Below, in pieces: positions 22,729 to 30,183 of a stretch of DNA of 46,570 nucleotides (its first letter is position 1; each line of letters begins with the position of its first letter). Source of the stretch: Oscillospiraceae bacterium (GTDB lineage: Bacteria; Bacillota; Clostridia; Oscillospirales; Oscillospiraceae); assembly GCA_015067565.1 (NCBI GenBank), contig SVMF01000020.1, positions 1 to 46,570 on the forward strand, written 5' to 3'. The translations under genes were made by a program, and so were the position numbers. A model generated the notes under the pieces. It did not search any database and had not been told where the DNA came from. It saw only the letters and a program-made list of their open reading frames with translations.

Positions 22729-23006
22729 AGTGTCAAAAAAGTCGCCAATCGTCAAAATGCAAATTTTTGGCGGTTGGCGATCTGTGTTCCAATAGACTGT
22801 TGCGAGCAGAACCCTAATATAAGCCAAAACACTTCCAATGCTTGCTTCGCAAGGCATTTTGACTTACATCGCAAACCGAGCTCTACCGTACCATCGTACG
22901 CCGACGCGCTCGGTTTGCTCGTCTTGACGACTTTTTGAACTCTGTCAGTCTGTCGAAAATCAAGTTTTTCGACAGACTGAAACCGCCGACGAAAGTCGGC
23001 GGTTTT
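22695..23006 (-). repeat. Structured intergenic repeat, copy B, bracketed by duplicated terminator hairpins
   Basis: The core at 22725-22978 is the inverted homologue of copy A at 4773-5029, with exact blocks of 65 and 59 bp and a more divergent middle (about 22790-22847). Its own end hairpin is 22946-22979 (CAGTCTGTCGAAAA arm). On both sides lies the same unit, TGAAA(A)CCGCCGACGAAAG followed by TCGGCGGTTTT (22696-22725 and 22978-23006), as direct repeats of 29-30 bp. Copy A lacks that unit and has a different duplicated palindrome instead. No coding frame is shared between the copies. Confidence 0.85.
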
Positions 23007-23013
23007 GCTTTCC

Positions 23014-23118
23014 TTACTTGCGGTTGTTCTGCTGATTGTTCTGGTTCTGCTGGTTGTTCTGATTATTCTGGTTATTTTGGTTATTCTGGTTCTTGTTCTG
23101 CTGATTACGGTTTTCCAT
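23014..23118 (-). CDS. 34-aa Asn/Gln-rich protein downstream of spoVAE
   Basis: ATG 23118 (or the adjacent in-frame ATG 23121) follows GGAGG at good spacing. The product is MENRNQQNKNQNN..., built almost only of Asn and Gln with RK at the end: 18 Asn and 10 Gln by my count. It is codirectional with spoVAD-spoVAE, 60 bp downstream, and ends just before the boundary hairpin of repeat copy B. It is too short for default gene callers. Low-complexity Gln/Asn-rich small proteins are known in spores (for example gamma-type SASP), but this one lacks their sequence signature, so a spore role is only inferred from position. Confidence 0.65.
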   Translation of the reverse strand: MENRNQQNKNQNNQNNQNNQNNQQNQNNQQNNRK

Positions 23119-23180
23119 CATTCGTTCCTCCAAAATATATATTTGCGTCATGGCGCAGGCTTAGTATGCCCACCGAGGCA

Positions 23181-23534
23181 TCATTTATCCTTCGGTTTGC
23201 AAATCAATCCCGCCAACCAGCCGAAAAACACGGCGGCAGCGATTCCGCCTGCGGCTGCAGTGAGGCCGCCGGAGAAGATGCCAACGAAGCCCTGCTCGTC
23301 CACGGCTTTTTTGACGCCCTTTGCCAATGTGAAGCCAAATCCCGTCAGAGGAACGGTGGCACCTGCTCCACCGAGGTCTGCGATATGACGATAGATTCCC
23401 AACCCACCGAGAAGCACACCTGCAACAACATAACTTACCAAAATGCGAGCTGGTGTCAGACGCGTTTTATCAATCAGAATTTGTCCGATCAGGCACAGTG
23501 TGCCACCAATGATAAAGGCCCATACATATTCCAT
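23181..23534 (-). CDS. spoVAE: Stage V sporulation protein AE
   Basis: This 117-aa integral membrane protein matches SpoVAE: VWAFIIGGTLCLIGQILID, then LTPARILVSYVVAGVLLG, GATVPLTGFGFTLAKGV and GLTAAAGGIAAAVFFGWLA. It has three or four TM helices. With SpoVAC and SpoVAD it forms the channel that moves dipicolinic acid across the inner spore membrane. It begins directly after the spoVAD stop, with AAAGGAG as ribosome binding site. Confidence 0.93.
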   Translation of the reverse strand: MEYVWAFIIGGTLCLIGQILIDKTRLTPARILVSYVVAGVLLGGLGIYRHIADLGGAGATVPLTGFGFTLAKGVKKAVDEQGFVGIFSGGLTAAAGGIAAAVFFGWLAGLICKPKDK

Positions 23535-24557
23535 TTAATTGCTCCTTTCGCTTGAGAAGGCAACTGCGTGACAAACTGCTGGAATGGATTCGCCCTGCTG
23601 AACGGAAAGAGGGGAGAGCAGTGCGCCCGTACCGCAAAAGAGCATTTTTTTGATGCCGCCCAAGCGCATTTGATTGAGCAGATGTCCGCACAGAACGCTG
23701 GCGCTGCATCCACAGCCGCTTCCGCCGCAATGCACATCCTGCGTTTGTGTGTCAAAGATCATGACACCGCAATCGTCATAATGATAACCGAGATCGATTC
23801 CGTCCATCAAAAACAACTCACGAACGATCTGACTGCCGAGTGATCCAAGATCTCCGGTTACGATCAGGTCATAATCATTTGGCGCGAGGGATAGATCCTC
23901 AAAATGTGCCTTGATGGTATGATAAGCCGCAGGCGCCATGGCTGCGCCCATGTTGTTGGCATCCTTGATTCCATGATCTATGATTGTGCCGATAGTGACA
24001 CTTTCGATGAACGGGCCTTCGCCCTCACTACCGAGGATAAGAGCCCCTGAGCCGGTGACCGTCCACTGCGCAGTTGGAGTTCTCTGGCCGCCATAGCCCA
24101 AAGGGAAGCGATATTGACGCTCCGAGGATGCGAAATGCGATGAGGAAAGACTAAGAGTTTTTTTGCAAAAACCACCACTGATGGCCATGGAGGCCAAAAT
24201 GAGACTTTCTGCCATGGTGGAGCAGGCGCCGTAAAGTCCAAAGGTTGGAATGTCCAGGTTGCGCATCGAAAAGCTGGATCCAACACATTGATTGAGAAGG
24301 TCGCCCAAGAATGCGGCATCTAAGTCGTTTTCCTTTAAGTCTACCTTCTCGAGTGCCAGCTGTATAGCCGTTTTTTGCATTTGCGTTTCGGCCTTTTCCC
24401 ATGATTTTTGACCGAATCTTGTGTCTTGACTTGCCATATCAAAGCTTGGCGCCAGCGGTCCCTGAGATTCTTTTTTTCCGACAACGGATGCATAGGATAA
24501 AACACAAGGCATGTGTTTAAAACGAATGCTTTGCTTTCCGCAATGTGATATTTCCAT
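23535..24557 (-). CDS. spoVAD: Stage V sporulation protein AD
   Basis: This 340-aa thiolase-fold protein matches SpoVAD, which binds dipicolinic acid: SFDMASQDTRFGQKSWEKAE, FLGDLLNQCVGSSF, FGLYGACSTMAESL (Cys at the thiolase nucleophile position), YRFPLGYGGQRTPTAQWTVT and DLGSLGSQIVRELF. In most Clostridia the order is spoVAC-spoVAD-spoVAE; here spoVAC is missing directly upstream, where the NlpC/P60 terminator and gene lie instead. The forespore promoter (sigma-G type) was not identified. Confidence 0.94.
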   Translation of the reverse strand: MEISHCGKQSIRFKHMPCVLSYASVVGKKESQGPLAPSFDMASQDTRFGQKSWEKAETQMQKTAIQLALEKVDLKENDLDAAFLGDLLNQCVGSSFSMRNLDIPTFGLYGACSTMAESLILASMAISGGFCKKTLSLSSSHFASSERQYRFPLGYGGQRTPTAQWTVTGSGALILGSEGEGPFIESVTIGTIIDHGIKDANNMGAAMAPAAYHTIKAHFEDLSLAPNDYDLIVTGDLGSLGSQIVRELFLMDGIDLGYHYDDCGVMIFDTQTQDVHCGGSGCGCSASVLCGHLLNQMRLGGIKKMLFCGTGALLSPLSVQQGESIPAVCHAVAFSSERSN

Positions 24558-24596
24558 ATTCAGCCCCCATTTCTGCCCATATTGTGTGCAAAAAAA

Positions 24597-24624
24597 CCGC
24601 TCTCCAATCGGAGAGCGGAAAATT
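24597..24624 (-). terminator. Terminator of the NlpC/P60 operon
   Basis: The 9-bp stem CCGCTCTCC/GGAGAGCGG with a 4-nt loop is followed on the minus strand by seven T residues. It separates the hydrolase gene from spoVAD. Confidence 0.88.
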
Positions 24625-24629
24625 TTTTA

Positions 24630-25547
24630 TCAGTCAACGATACGATGCGCACACAGATAACGGTTTGCGTAATAGCTCTGCGACAGACTCGTGATTACGA
24701 CACCTGTTGAGGAGTTCTGCGCATGGACAAAATTACCGTTGCCAATGTAAATGCCGACATGAGAGGCGGAGTTGCCGTAGCCGAAGTAGATGATGTCACC
24801 CGGCTTCATATCGTTGTAGGACACATAGTACCCGTTGGAAAGCTGTGCCGTTGCGGTACGGTTGATGCTGATGCCGTTCTGCTTGTAGACATACTGCACG
24901 AAGCCGGAACAGTCAAAGCCGGAAGGGGACGCACCGCCGTAAACATAAGGATAACCGACAAAGCTCTTGGCATAATCGGCGATCTTCTGGCCTTTCGAGG
25001 TGGTCGAAGAGGAACCCGAGCCGACAGATGCGGAGATGCCGTGATTGCCCGCGGGCTTTTCAACAAGCGTAATCAGATCGCTACGGATATAGCCGATGAT
25101 GCTGTCGTAGGCGACCTTATACCAATCGTGCTCAAAGCCGACGATCTTAACCTTTTTGCCACGGGAGAGCTGATCGATAACTGCAGAAGAAGTTGTTGCA
25201 CTCTTTCGCACATTTGTCAGCCACGGATCGAGGGTGCCCTTGCCGAGATCGATGGAAATGGAATCGGTAACACGGAGATAATCGGCATGCATATAGCCGA
25301 TATGTAAATTGTAATTTACCAGATACCAGCTGCCGGTCTTGCGGATGATCACAACATGATCTCCTTGTGGCGCAACGGCGAGGGTTGTGGAAGCTGTGGT
25401 AGCTTTTGCACGAAGGCGCAGGCCACTGGTTGCCTCCACCGTACCGATGGCGGTTTTCATTTCGGTTGCCGATGCTGAGAAGCTGCAGGACAACACCAAG
25501 CTCAAGGTGATGGCGATAGCCAGCACCACGGATAAAATTCGTTTCAT
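24630..25547 (-). CDS. Secreted SH3 + NlpC/P60 peptidoglycan hydrolase
   Basis: This 305-aa protein has a signal peptide (residues 1-28, ending SASATE) and two SH3b domains (GLRLRAKATTAST ... IGYMHADYL; WLTNVRKSATTSS ... IGYIRSDLI). A Ser/Gly linker and an NlpC/P60 domain follow. The catalytic Cys is in FDCSGFVQYVY, the His in ASHVGIYIGNG and the third residue in FVHAQNSS. It would cleave D-Glu-diamino acid bonds in wall or spore peptides. It is the second gene of an operon with the 25862 gene. Confidence 0.93.
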   Translation of the reverse strand: MKRILSVVLAIAITLSLVLSCSFSASATEMKTAIGTVEATSGLRLRAKATTASTTLAVAPQGDHVVIIRKTGSWYLVNYNLHIGYMHADYLRVTDSISIDLGKGTLDPWLTNVRKSATTSSAVIDQLSRGKKVKIVGFEHDWYKVAYDSIIGYIRSDLITLVEKPAGNHGISASVGSGSSSTTSKGQKIADYAKSFVGYPYVYGGASPSGFDCSGFVQYVYKQNGISINRTATAQLSNGYYVSYNDMKPGDIIYFGYGNSASHVGIYIGNGNFVHAQNSSTGVVITSLSQSYYANRYLCAHRIVD

Positions 25548-25571
25548 TATGAACCTCCCTGAAATTGCGGA

Positions 25572-25862
25572 TTACTTTGTGTTCAGCGCACGCTCAAGCC
25601 ATACACAGCCAACATCCAAAGCGGTGTAGAAGCCTTCTTTTTCACTCTTCTTCACAACACGGTCACGAGCCTTGCAGTTCGGATCGGTGCGCTGAAGCTG
25701 GACGGAAACCTTGGTTGCAAGGCTCAGGTCATTCATCTGTTTTGTCTCAAGCACCTGAAGCATGACGATATACTCGTCAGCCATGGAGCCGTAATAGACC
25801 AGATTATCCTTGCGCATCAAGGGACGACCCTTGTACATCAGAATATCATTGTTTTCGGACAT
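25572..25862 (-). CDS. Small conserved protein of unknown function
   Basis: This protein is 96 aa from ATG 25862, which has GGAGG at the right spacing. The sequence SENNDILMYKGRPLMRKDN, then LVYYGSMADEYIVMLQVL and DLSLATKVSVQLQRTD, looks like a compact alpha/beta protein that I associate with uncharacterised proteins of Clostridia. There is no signal peptide or TM helix. It is co-transcribed with the NlpC/P60 hydrolase. Confidence 0.65.
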   Translation of the reverse strand: MSENNDILMYKGRPLMRKDNLVYYGSMADEYIVMLQVLETKQMNDLSLATKVSVQLQRTDPNCKARDRVVKKSEKEGFYTALDVGCVWLERALNTK

Positions 25863-25890
25863 AAGTACCTCCAAAATCTAATGTAACCGA

Positions 25891-25919
25891 ATTGTAACAT
25901 ATCGAAACGAATTTGTCAA
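25891..25919 (-). promoter_or_regulatory. Sigma-A promoter of the 25862-24630 operon
   Basis: On the minus strand, TTGACA (25919-25914) and TACAAT (25896-25891) are 17 bp apart. Confidence 0.8.
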
Positions 25920-25996
25920 CAAAAAGTTATCGACATGAAACCTGACGGTCCAAAAAAGGAAATGCGTGGATGTTGAAAGGGAGATTCATAAGAAAG

Positions 25997-26023
25997 AAAC
26001 GGGGCTTTGGAAAAGCCCCGTTT
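25997..26023 (-). terminator. Terminator after ireB
   Basis: AAACGGGGCTTT and AAAGCCCCGTTT pair around TGGA and are followed on the minus strand by TTTCTTTCTT-rich sequence, six bases past the ireB stop. Confidence 0.8.
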
Positions 26024-26028
26024 AGAGG

Positions 26029-26286
26029 TTAATCAAACAGATAGTGACGGACAAGCTCTTGCAGAAGCTCATCACGATCGAGCTTGCAGATGAGGCTGCG
26101 AGCGTTATTGTGATTCGTGATGTAGGTCGGATCTTCCGAAAGAACATAGCCGACGATCTGATTGATGGGGTTGTAGCCCTTTTCTGTGAGGGAACGATAG
26201 ACCTGGGTTAAGATCTGTTTCATCTCCTCGCTTGTGTCTGCCGGTACGGTGAACTTAATGGTGTTGTGCTTGTTTTGTTGTTCCAT
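26029..26286 (-). CDS. ireB: IreB family regulatory phosphoprotein
   Basis: This 85-aa protein carries the UPF0297/IreB signature: [20 protein letters not shown], then [20 protein letters not shown] and [18 protein letters not shown]. IreB is phosphorylated by the PASTA kinase IreK in enterococci and tunes cell-wall stress and cephalosporin resistance. It is usually beside alaS and ruvX; here it stands alone after pheT, with its own promoter and terminator. Confidence 0.93.
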   Translation of the reverse strand: MEQQNKHNTIKFTVPADTSEEMKQILTQVYRSLTEKGYNPINQIVGYVLSEDPTYITNHNNARSLICKLDRDELLQELVRHYLFD

Positions 26287-26316
26287 AACGCTAGCCTCCT
26301 TTCTCTGTTCGAAACT

Positions 26317-26345
26317 ATCATACTACAATTTACATCGAATGTAAA
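26317..26345 (-). promoter_or_regulatory. Promoter of ireB with an inverted repeat in the -35 region
   Basis: On the minus strand, TTTACA (26345-26340) and TATGAT (26322-26317) are 17 bp apart. The -35 is half of a palindrome (TTTACATTCGATGTAAA, 26329-26345), which could be an operator. Confidence 0.55.
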
Positions 26346-26376
26346 GAAAAAAACAATAAATATTTGGAAACAAATA

Positions 26377-28764
26377 TTAACGCAGTTTTGCGTTGCAAAG
26401 GTCTTCGAGCTTCGTCAGGATCGATTGGAAAACGCTTTCAGAGTCGACATCGGTTAGGGTACGGTCGTCAGCACGCAGGAGGAGGTTGAAGGCTACGCTC
26501 TTCTTGCCGTCCTCAACACCCTTGCCACGATAGATATCAAACAGCTTGACATCGCGCAGCAGCTTACCGCCGCCTGCGATAATGGCGCTTTCCAGCTCGG
26601 CCACAGTGGTTACCTCGTCAGCGACGACAGCGATATCACGGCTGACTGCGGGATATTTGGGCAGCGGAGTGTAGGTTGCCTCGGGCAGGAGCAGCTCGCT
26701 CAGCAGCGTGAAGTTCAGCTCTGCCACATAGACGGGAGTGTCGATGCCGAAGCTCTTGGTGACCAGCGGATGCACCTGGCCGAATACGCCCAGATCCACA
26801 CCGTCGATTGTGACCATGGCGCAGCGGCCGGGGTGATAGGAGGGGTTGTCCTTCACGGCACGGTAGCTTGCCTTCTTGGTGCGCAGGCCCTTGAACAGAG
26901 CTTCGATCTCGCCCTTGACGGAGAAGAAGTCAACTTCGCTGCCGTAGCAGCCGAGCATCAGATGTCTGGGCTCGTCGGGAAGGGTCTGACCCTCCTTGGG
27001 AAGGTAGACCTTTGCCAACTCGTAGAGCTTGACATTGGCGTTGTGATAGTTGTAGTTTCTTGCAAGGATCGCCAGCATGGAGGGGAGCGCAATCGTACGC
27101 ATCACTGAGGTGTCTTCACCGAGCGGATTCTGAATGCACAGAGGCTTTCTCAGCTCGCTGTCCTCGGGCAGGCGGATCATGTCGAAATAAGAAGGGGAGA
27201 CAAAGGAGTAGGTCAGGATCTCACTGTAGCCGAGGCTGCGGCAAAGGCTGCCGACCTTGTTCTCCAGGATCATTGTGCCGGTGTAGCCGCCCTCTGCGGT
27301 CTGTGCGCGGAAGGAGGTTGTCGGGATGACATTGTAACCATAGAGTCTGCCGACCTCTTCTGCGATGTCAGCCATGTGCTGTAGGTCGGGACGGAAGGAC
27401 GGAACCAGAATGGTGCGGCCTTCGACCGGGATCTCCAAACGGCGCAGATACTCGATCATATCGGCTTCAGAAATATCAGTACCGAGCAGAGCATTGATGC
27501 GCTCCGGCTCGAGCTCTACTGTGTGGGGTTCGGGGATGTAGTTGAGGATGTCGATCATGCCGTCCATGACCTCACCGGCACCGAGGAGCTCGACAAGCTC
27601 GCAGGCACGGTTGACAGCCGGAACCGTCAGCATGGGATCGATATTTTTCTCAAACTTGCCGGACGACTCGGTACGCATACCCAGCGCCAGAGCGGTCTGA
27701 CGGATGGACGTGCCGTTAAAGTTTGCAGACTCGAAGACGACATCGACGGTGTCATCGACGATCTCGCTGTTCTCGCCACCCATCACACCCGCAAGGCCGA
27801 TGGGCTTTTCGCCGTCGGCAATGACGAGCATACCGGGGGCCAGATCGCGCACGATGCCGTCCAGAGTTGTCAGCTTTTCGCCTTCTACAGCCTCACGGAC
27901 GACGATTTTCTTCGAGGAAATGTAGCGGTAGTCGAATGCGTGCATCGGCTGGCCGTACTCGAGCATGACATAGTTGGTGATGTCGACGATGTTGTTGATC
28001 GGGCGCACACCGTTGGCACGCAGGCGCTCGCGCATCCACTTCGGGGACGGGGCGATCTTGACATTGCGCACCATTCTTGCGCTGTAGCGGTTGCACAGAT
28101 GCTCAGCCGGAACCTCAACATCGATCATGTCCATCAAATTACCCTCGGCTCCACCCTTGACCTCGGGCTCGTGGTGCTTCATGGGAAGGTTGAAGGCCGC
28201 AGCGCTCTCACGAGCCAGGCCGATGATGCTGTAGCAGTCGGGACGGTTGTTGGTGATCTCGAAATCGACCATGGTGTCATCGTTGCCGATGACGGTGTTG
28301 ATATCCTGACCGGGGACGCAATCCTCTTCAAGGATCCAGATGCCGTCCTCAATGGCATAGGGGAAGTCGTTGAGGGTCAGGTTCAGCTCCTTCAAAGAGC
28401 AGAGCATACCGTTAGAGACTTCACCGCGGAGCTTGCCCTTGGTGATATGGATGCCGCCGGGCAGGCGGGAATTGTGCAGTGCAGCCGGGACAAGATCGCC
28501 CTGCTTGACATTCTGCGCACCCGTGACGATCTGCACAGGCTCGTCTTTGCCAATGTCGATCTGGCAGACCCACATATGGTCGGAGTTGGTGTGACGGGTG
28601 ATCGAAATGACCTTGCCGACGACGACATTCTTGATCTCGGCATCCAGGCGCTCGTAGGTTTCGACCTTCTGACCTGCAATCGTCAGGGTTTGGACATATT
28701 CCTTGTCGGAGATGTTCGAAAGATCGACAAATTCCTCATGCAACCATTTTCTGTTCAGTTTCAT
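26377..28764 (-). CDS. pheT: Phenylalanyl-tRNA synthetase beta subunit
   Basis: This 795-aa protein has the full PheT domain order: the N-terminal B1 region (KLNRKWLHEEFVDLS), an EMAP/tRNA-binding domain (VVVGKVISITRHTNSDHMWVCQ), B3/4 editing, B5 (SEADMIEYLRRLEIPVEG), a catalytic-like core and the C-terminal ferredoxin-like anticodon domain (YPAVSRDIAVV ... GKKSVAFNLLLRADDRTLTD). It forms the alpha2-beta2 enzyme with PheS, 15 bp upstream, and edits Tyr-tRNA-Phe. It is co-transcribed with pheS under T-box control. Confidence 0.97.
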   Translation of the reverse strand: MKLNRKWLHEEFVDLSNISDKEYVQTLTIAGQKVETYERLDAEIKNVVVGKVISITRHTNSDHMWVCQIDIGKDEPVQIVTGAQNVKQGDLVPAALHNSRLPGGIHITKGKLRGEVSNGMLCSLKELNLTLNDFPYAIEDGIWILEEDCVPGQDINTVIGNDDTMVDFEITNNRPDCYSIIGLARESAAAFNLPMKHHEPEVKGGAEGNLMDMIDVEVPAEHLCNRYSARMVRNVKIAPSPKWMRERLRANGVRPINNIVDITNYVMLEYGQPMHAFDYRYISSKKIVVREAVEGEKLTTLDGIVRDLAPGMLVIADGEKPIGLAGVMGGENSEIVDDTVDVVFESANFNGTSIRQTALALGMRTESSGKFEKNIDPMLTVPAVNRACELVELLGAGEVMDGMIDILNYIPEPHTVELEPERINALLGTDISEADMIEYLRRLEIPVEGRTILVPSFRPDLQHMADIAEEVGRLYGYNVIPTTSFRAQTAEGGYTGTMILENKVGSLCRSLGYSEILTYSFVSPSYFDMIRLPEDSELRKPLCIQNPLGEDTSVMRTIALPSMLAILARNYNYHNANVKLYELAKVYLPKEGQTLPDEPRHLMLGCYGSEVDFFSVKGEIEALFKGLRTKKASYRAVKDNPSYHPGRCAMVTIDGVDLGVFGQVHPLVTKSFGIDTPVYVAELNFTLLSELLLPEATYTPLPKYPAVSRDIAVVADEVTTVAELESAIIAGGGKLLRDVKLFDIYRGKGVEDGKKSVAFNLLLRADDRTLTDVDSESVFQSILTKLEDLCNAKLR

Positions 28765-28779
28765 AGCTTCGCACCTCCG

Positions 28780-29823
28780 TTAAAATTGTGACAGGAAACG
28801 AACATCGTTTTCGAAGATCAGACGCAGATCATTGATCTTCAGACGACCCATAGCCATGCGTTCCAGGCCGATGCCGAAGGCAAAGCCGGAATATTTCGTC
28901 GAATCAATGCCGCAGCCCTCAAGAACCTTGGGATGTACCATGCCGGCACCGAGCAGCTCGATCCAGCCCTCACCGTGACAGGTGGGGCAGACCTGACCGT
29001 CGATCTCTCCCTTGCCACCGCACTTGAAGCACTGCATATCGACCTCGCAGCTCGGCTCGGTGAAGGGGAAGTGATGCGGACGGAAGCGTACCACGGCATC
29101 CTCGCCGTACAGACGCTTGATCATGGTTTCCAGAGCACCCTTCAGGTCACCCATGGTGATGCCCTCATCAACGACCAGACCCTCGATCTGATGGAACATG
29201 GGGGAGTGAGTGGCGTCGGCTTCGTCCTTACGGAAGACGCGGCCGGGAGCCAAAATGCGGATAGGCGGCTTCTGATTTTCCATCACGCGGATTTGGATGG
29301 GACTGGTCTGCGTTCTGAGAAGGACGGAATCGTCATCATTGAAGTAGAAGGTGTCGGAACGGTCGCGCGAGGGATGGCCCTCTTCGATGTTCAGACGGGT
29401 AAAATTGTAGGAGGCTTCTTCGATCTCGGGGCCGTCGACGATCTGATAGCCCATGCCGATGAAGATTTCCTTGACCTCTTGCAGCACCTTGTTCATCGGG
29501 TGCTGATGACCCATGCGGACTTCCTTGCCCGGAACGGTAACATCCACAGCCTCCAGTGCCAGCTGTTCGAGAAGGGCAGCGGCCTCGAGCTCAGTCTTGC
29601 GCTCTTCAAGCTTGGTCTCCAGCTCGGCTCGCACAGCATTCGCGACCTGACCCATGACGGGACGTTCCTCGGCAGAGAGCTTGCCCATCTGCTTCAAAAC
29701 AGCCGTCAGCTCGCCCTTCTTGCCCAGTACGCGTACACGCACGGCATCCAGAGCGACGATATCCGCAGCTTCCTGCATTTCGGCAAGAGCCTGCAGTCTG
29801 ATTTGTTCGAGTTGTTCTCTCAT
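28780..29823 (-). CDS. pheS: Phenylalanyl-tRNA synthetase alpha subunit
   Basis: This 347-aa protein has an N-terminal coiled coil (residues 1-90), then class II motifs: motif 2 around PIRILAPGRVFRKDEADATH and motif 3 FAFGIGLERMAMGR near the C-terminus. Segments GPEIEEASYNFTRLNIEEGH and FHQIEGLVVDEG are typical of PheS. It has an unusual Cys cluster (CFKCGGKGEIDGQVCPTCHG, around residues 275-295) that could bind zinc; many clostridial PheS carry it. It charges tRNA-Phe. Confidence 0.97.
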   Translation of the reverse strand: MREQLEQIRLQALAEMQEAADIVALDAVRVRVLGKKGELTAVLKQMGKLSAEERPVMGQVANAVRAELETKLEERKTELEAAALLEQLALEAVDVTVPGKEVRMGHQHPMNKVLQEVKEIFIGMGYQIVDGPEIEEASYNFTRLNIEEGHPSRDRSDTFYFNDDDSVLLRTQTSPIQIRVMENQKPPIRILAPGRVFRKDEADATHSPMFHQIEGLVVDEGITMGDLKGALETMIKRLYGEDAVVRFRPHHFPFTEPSCEVDMQCFKCGGKGEIDGQVCPTCHGEGWIELLGAGMVHPKVLEGCGIDSTKYSGFAFGIGLERMAMGRLKINDLRLIFENDVRFLSQF

Positions 29824-29844
29824 ATCATTTCTCCTTACATGAAA

Positions 29845-30098
29845 TTACAAAATAAAAAATCCTCCGTCCAAAAGAGGGACGAAAGATCTGTCTTTCGCGG
29901 TACCACCCGCCTTCGCAGCATAACTGCGCACTCAAGCCTCTAACGGAGCGACCCGTCCGACCCTACTTTTCTTTCAAGTCGGCGGCTCACGGGAGAAAGC
30001 CAGTGTCATGCACGGTAGACATTTTCAGCAGCCATGTCCTCTCTGAAACCGAACGCATGATCGACAACCCGATCATAGCCTTTGATATGAACGGACAC
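29845..30098 (-). promoter_or_regulatory. T-box riboswitch of pheST
   Basis: The minus-strand leader carries the T-box core AAGGCGGGTGGTACCGCG (near 29898-29913), which pairs with the uncharged tRNA acceptor end. A downstream terminator follows (CGTCC/GGACG arms and a T run, about 29850-29880). Stem I contains the AGAGAGGACATG loop and a GCTGAAA apical loop. A TTC (Phe) codon at 29997-29995 is a candidate specifier, but I could not settle the Stem I pairing. Uncharged tRNA-Phe would allow read-through into pheS. Confidence 0.9.
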
Positions 30099-30127
30099 AT
30101 TCTATCATATTTTTTCAAAACTTGCAA
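30099..30127 (-). promoter_or_regulatory. Sigma-A promoter of the pheST leader
   Basis: On the minus strand, TTGCAA (30127-30122) and TAGAAT (30104-30099) are 17 bp apart, just upstream of the T-box Stem I. It is divergent from the nnrD promoter. Confidence 0.75.
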
Positions 30128-30135
30128 GTAAGGAT

Positions 30136-30163
30136 TTGACTATTTTTTAAGGTTTGATATAAT
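30136..30163 (+). promoter_or_regulatory. Sigma-A promoter of the nnrD-alr operon
   Basis: TTGACT (30136-30141) and TATAAT (30158-30163) are 16 bp apart, followed by CAAGGAG and ATG 30184. Confidence 0.8.
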
Positions 30164-30183
30164 AGGCGCAAGGAGTTGATTTT

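Noticed and set aside
23005-23388. Plus-strand frame rich in Leu, Val and Ile
   Set aside because: It is the complement of the Asn/Gln codons of the 34-aa gene and of spoVAE; the minus strand has proper ribosome binding sites.
27523-28791. Plus-strand 422-codon frame opposite pheT
   Set aside because: It mirrors pheT codons, has no family similarity and no start signals; pheT is certain.
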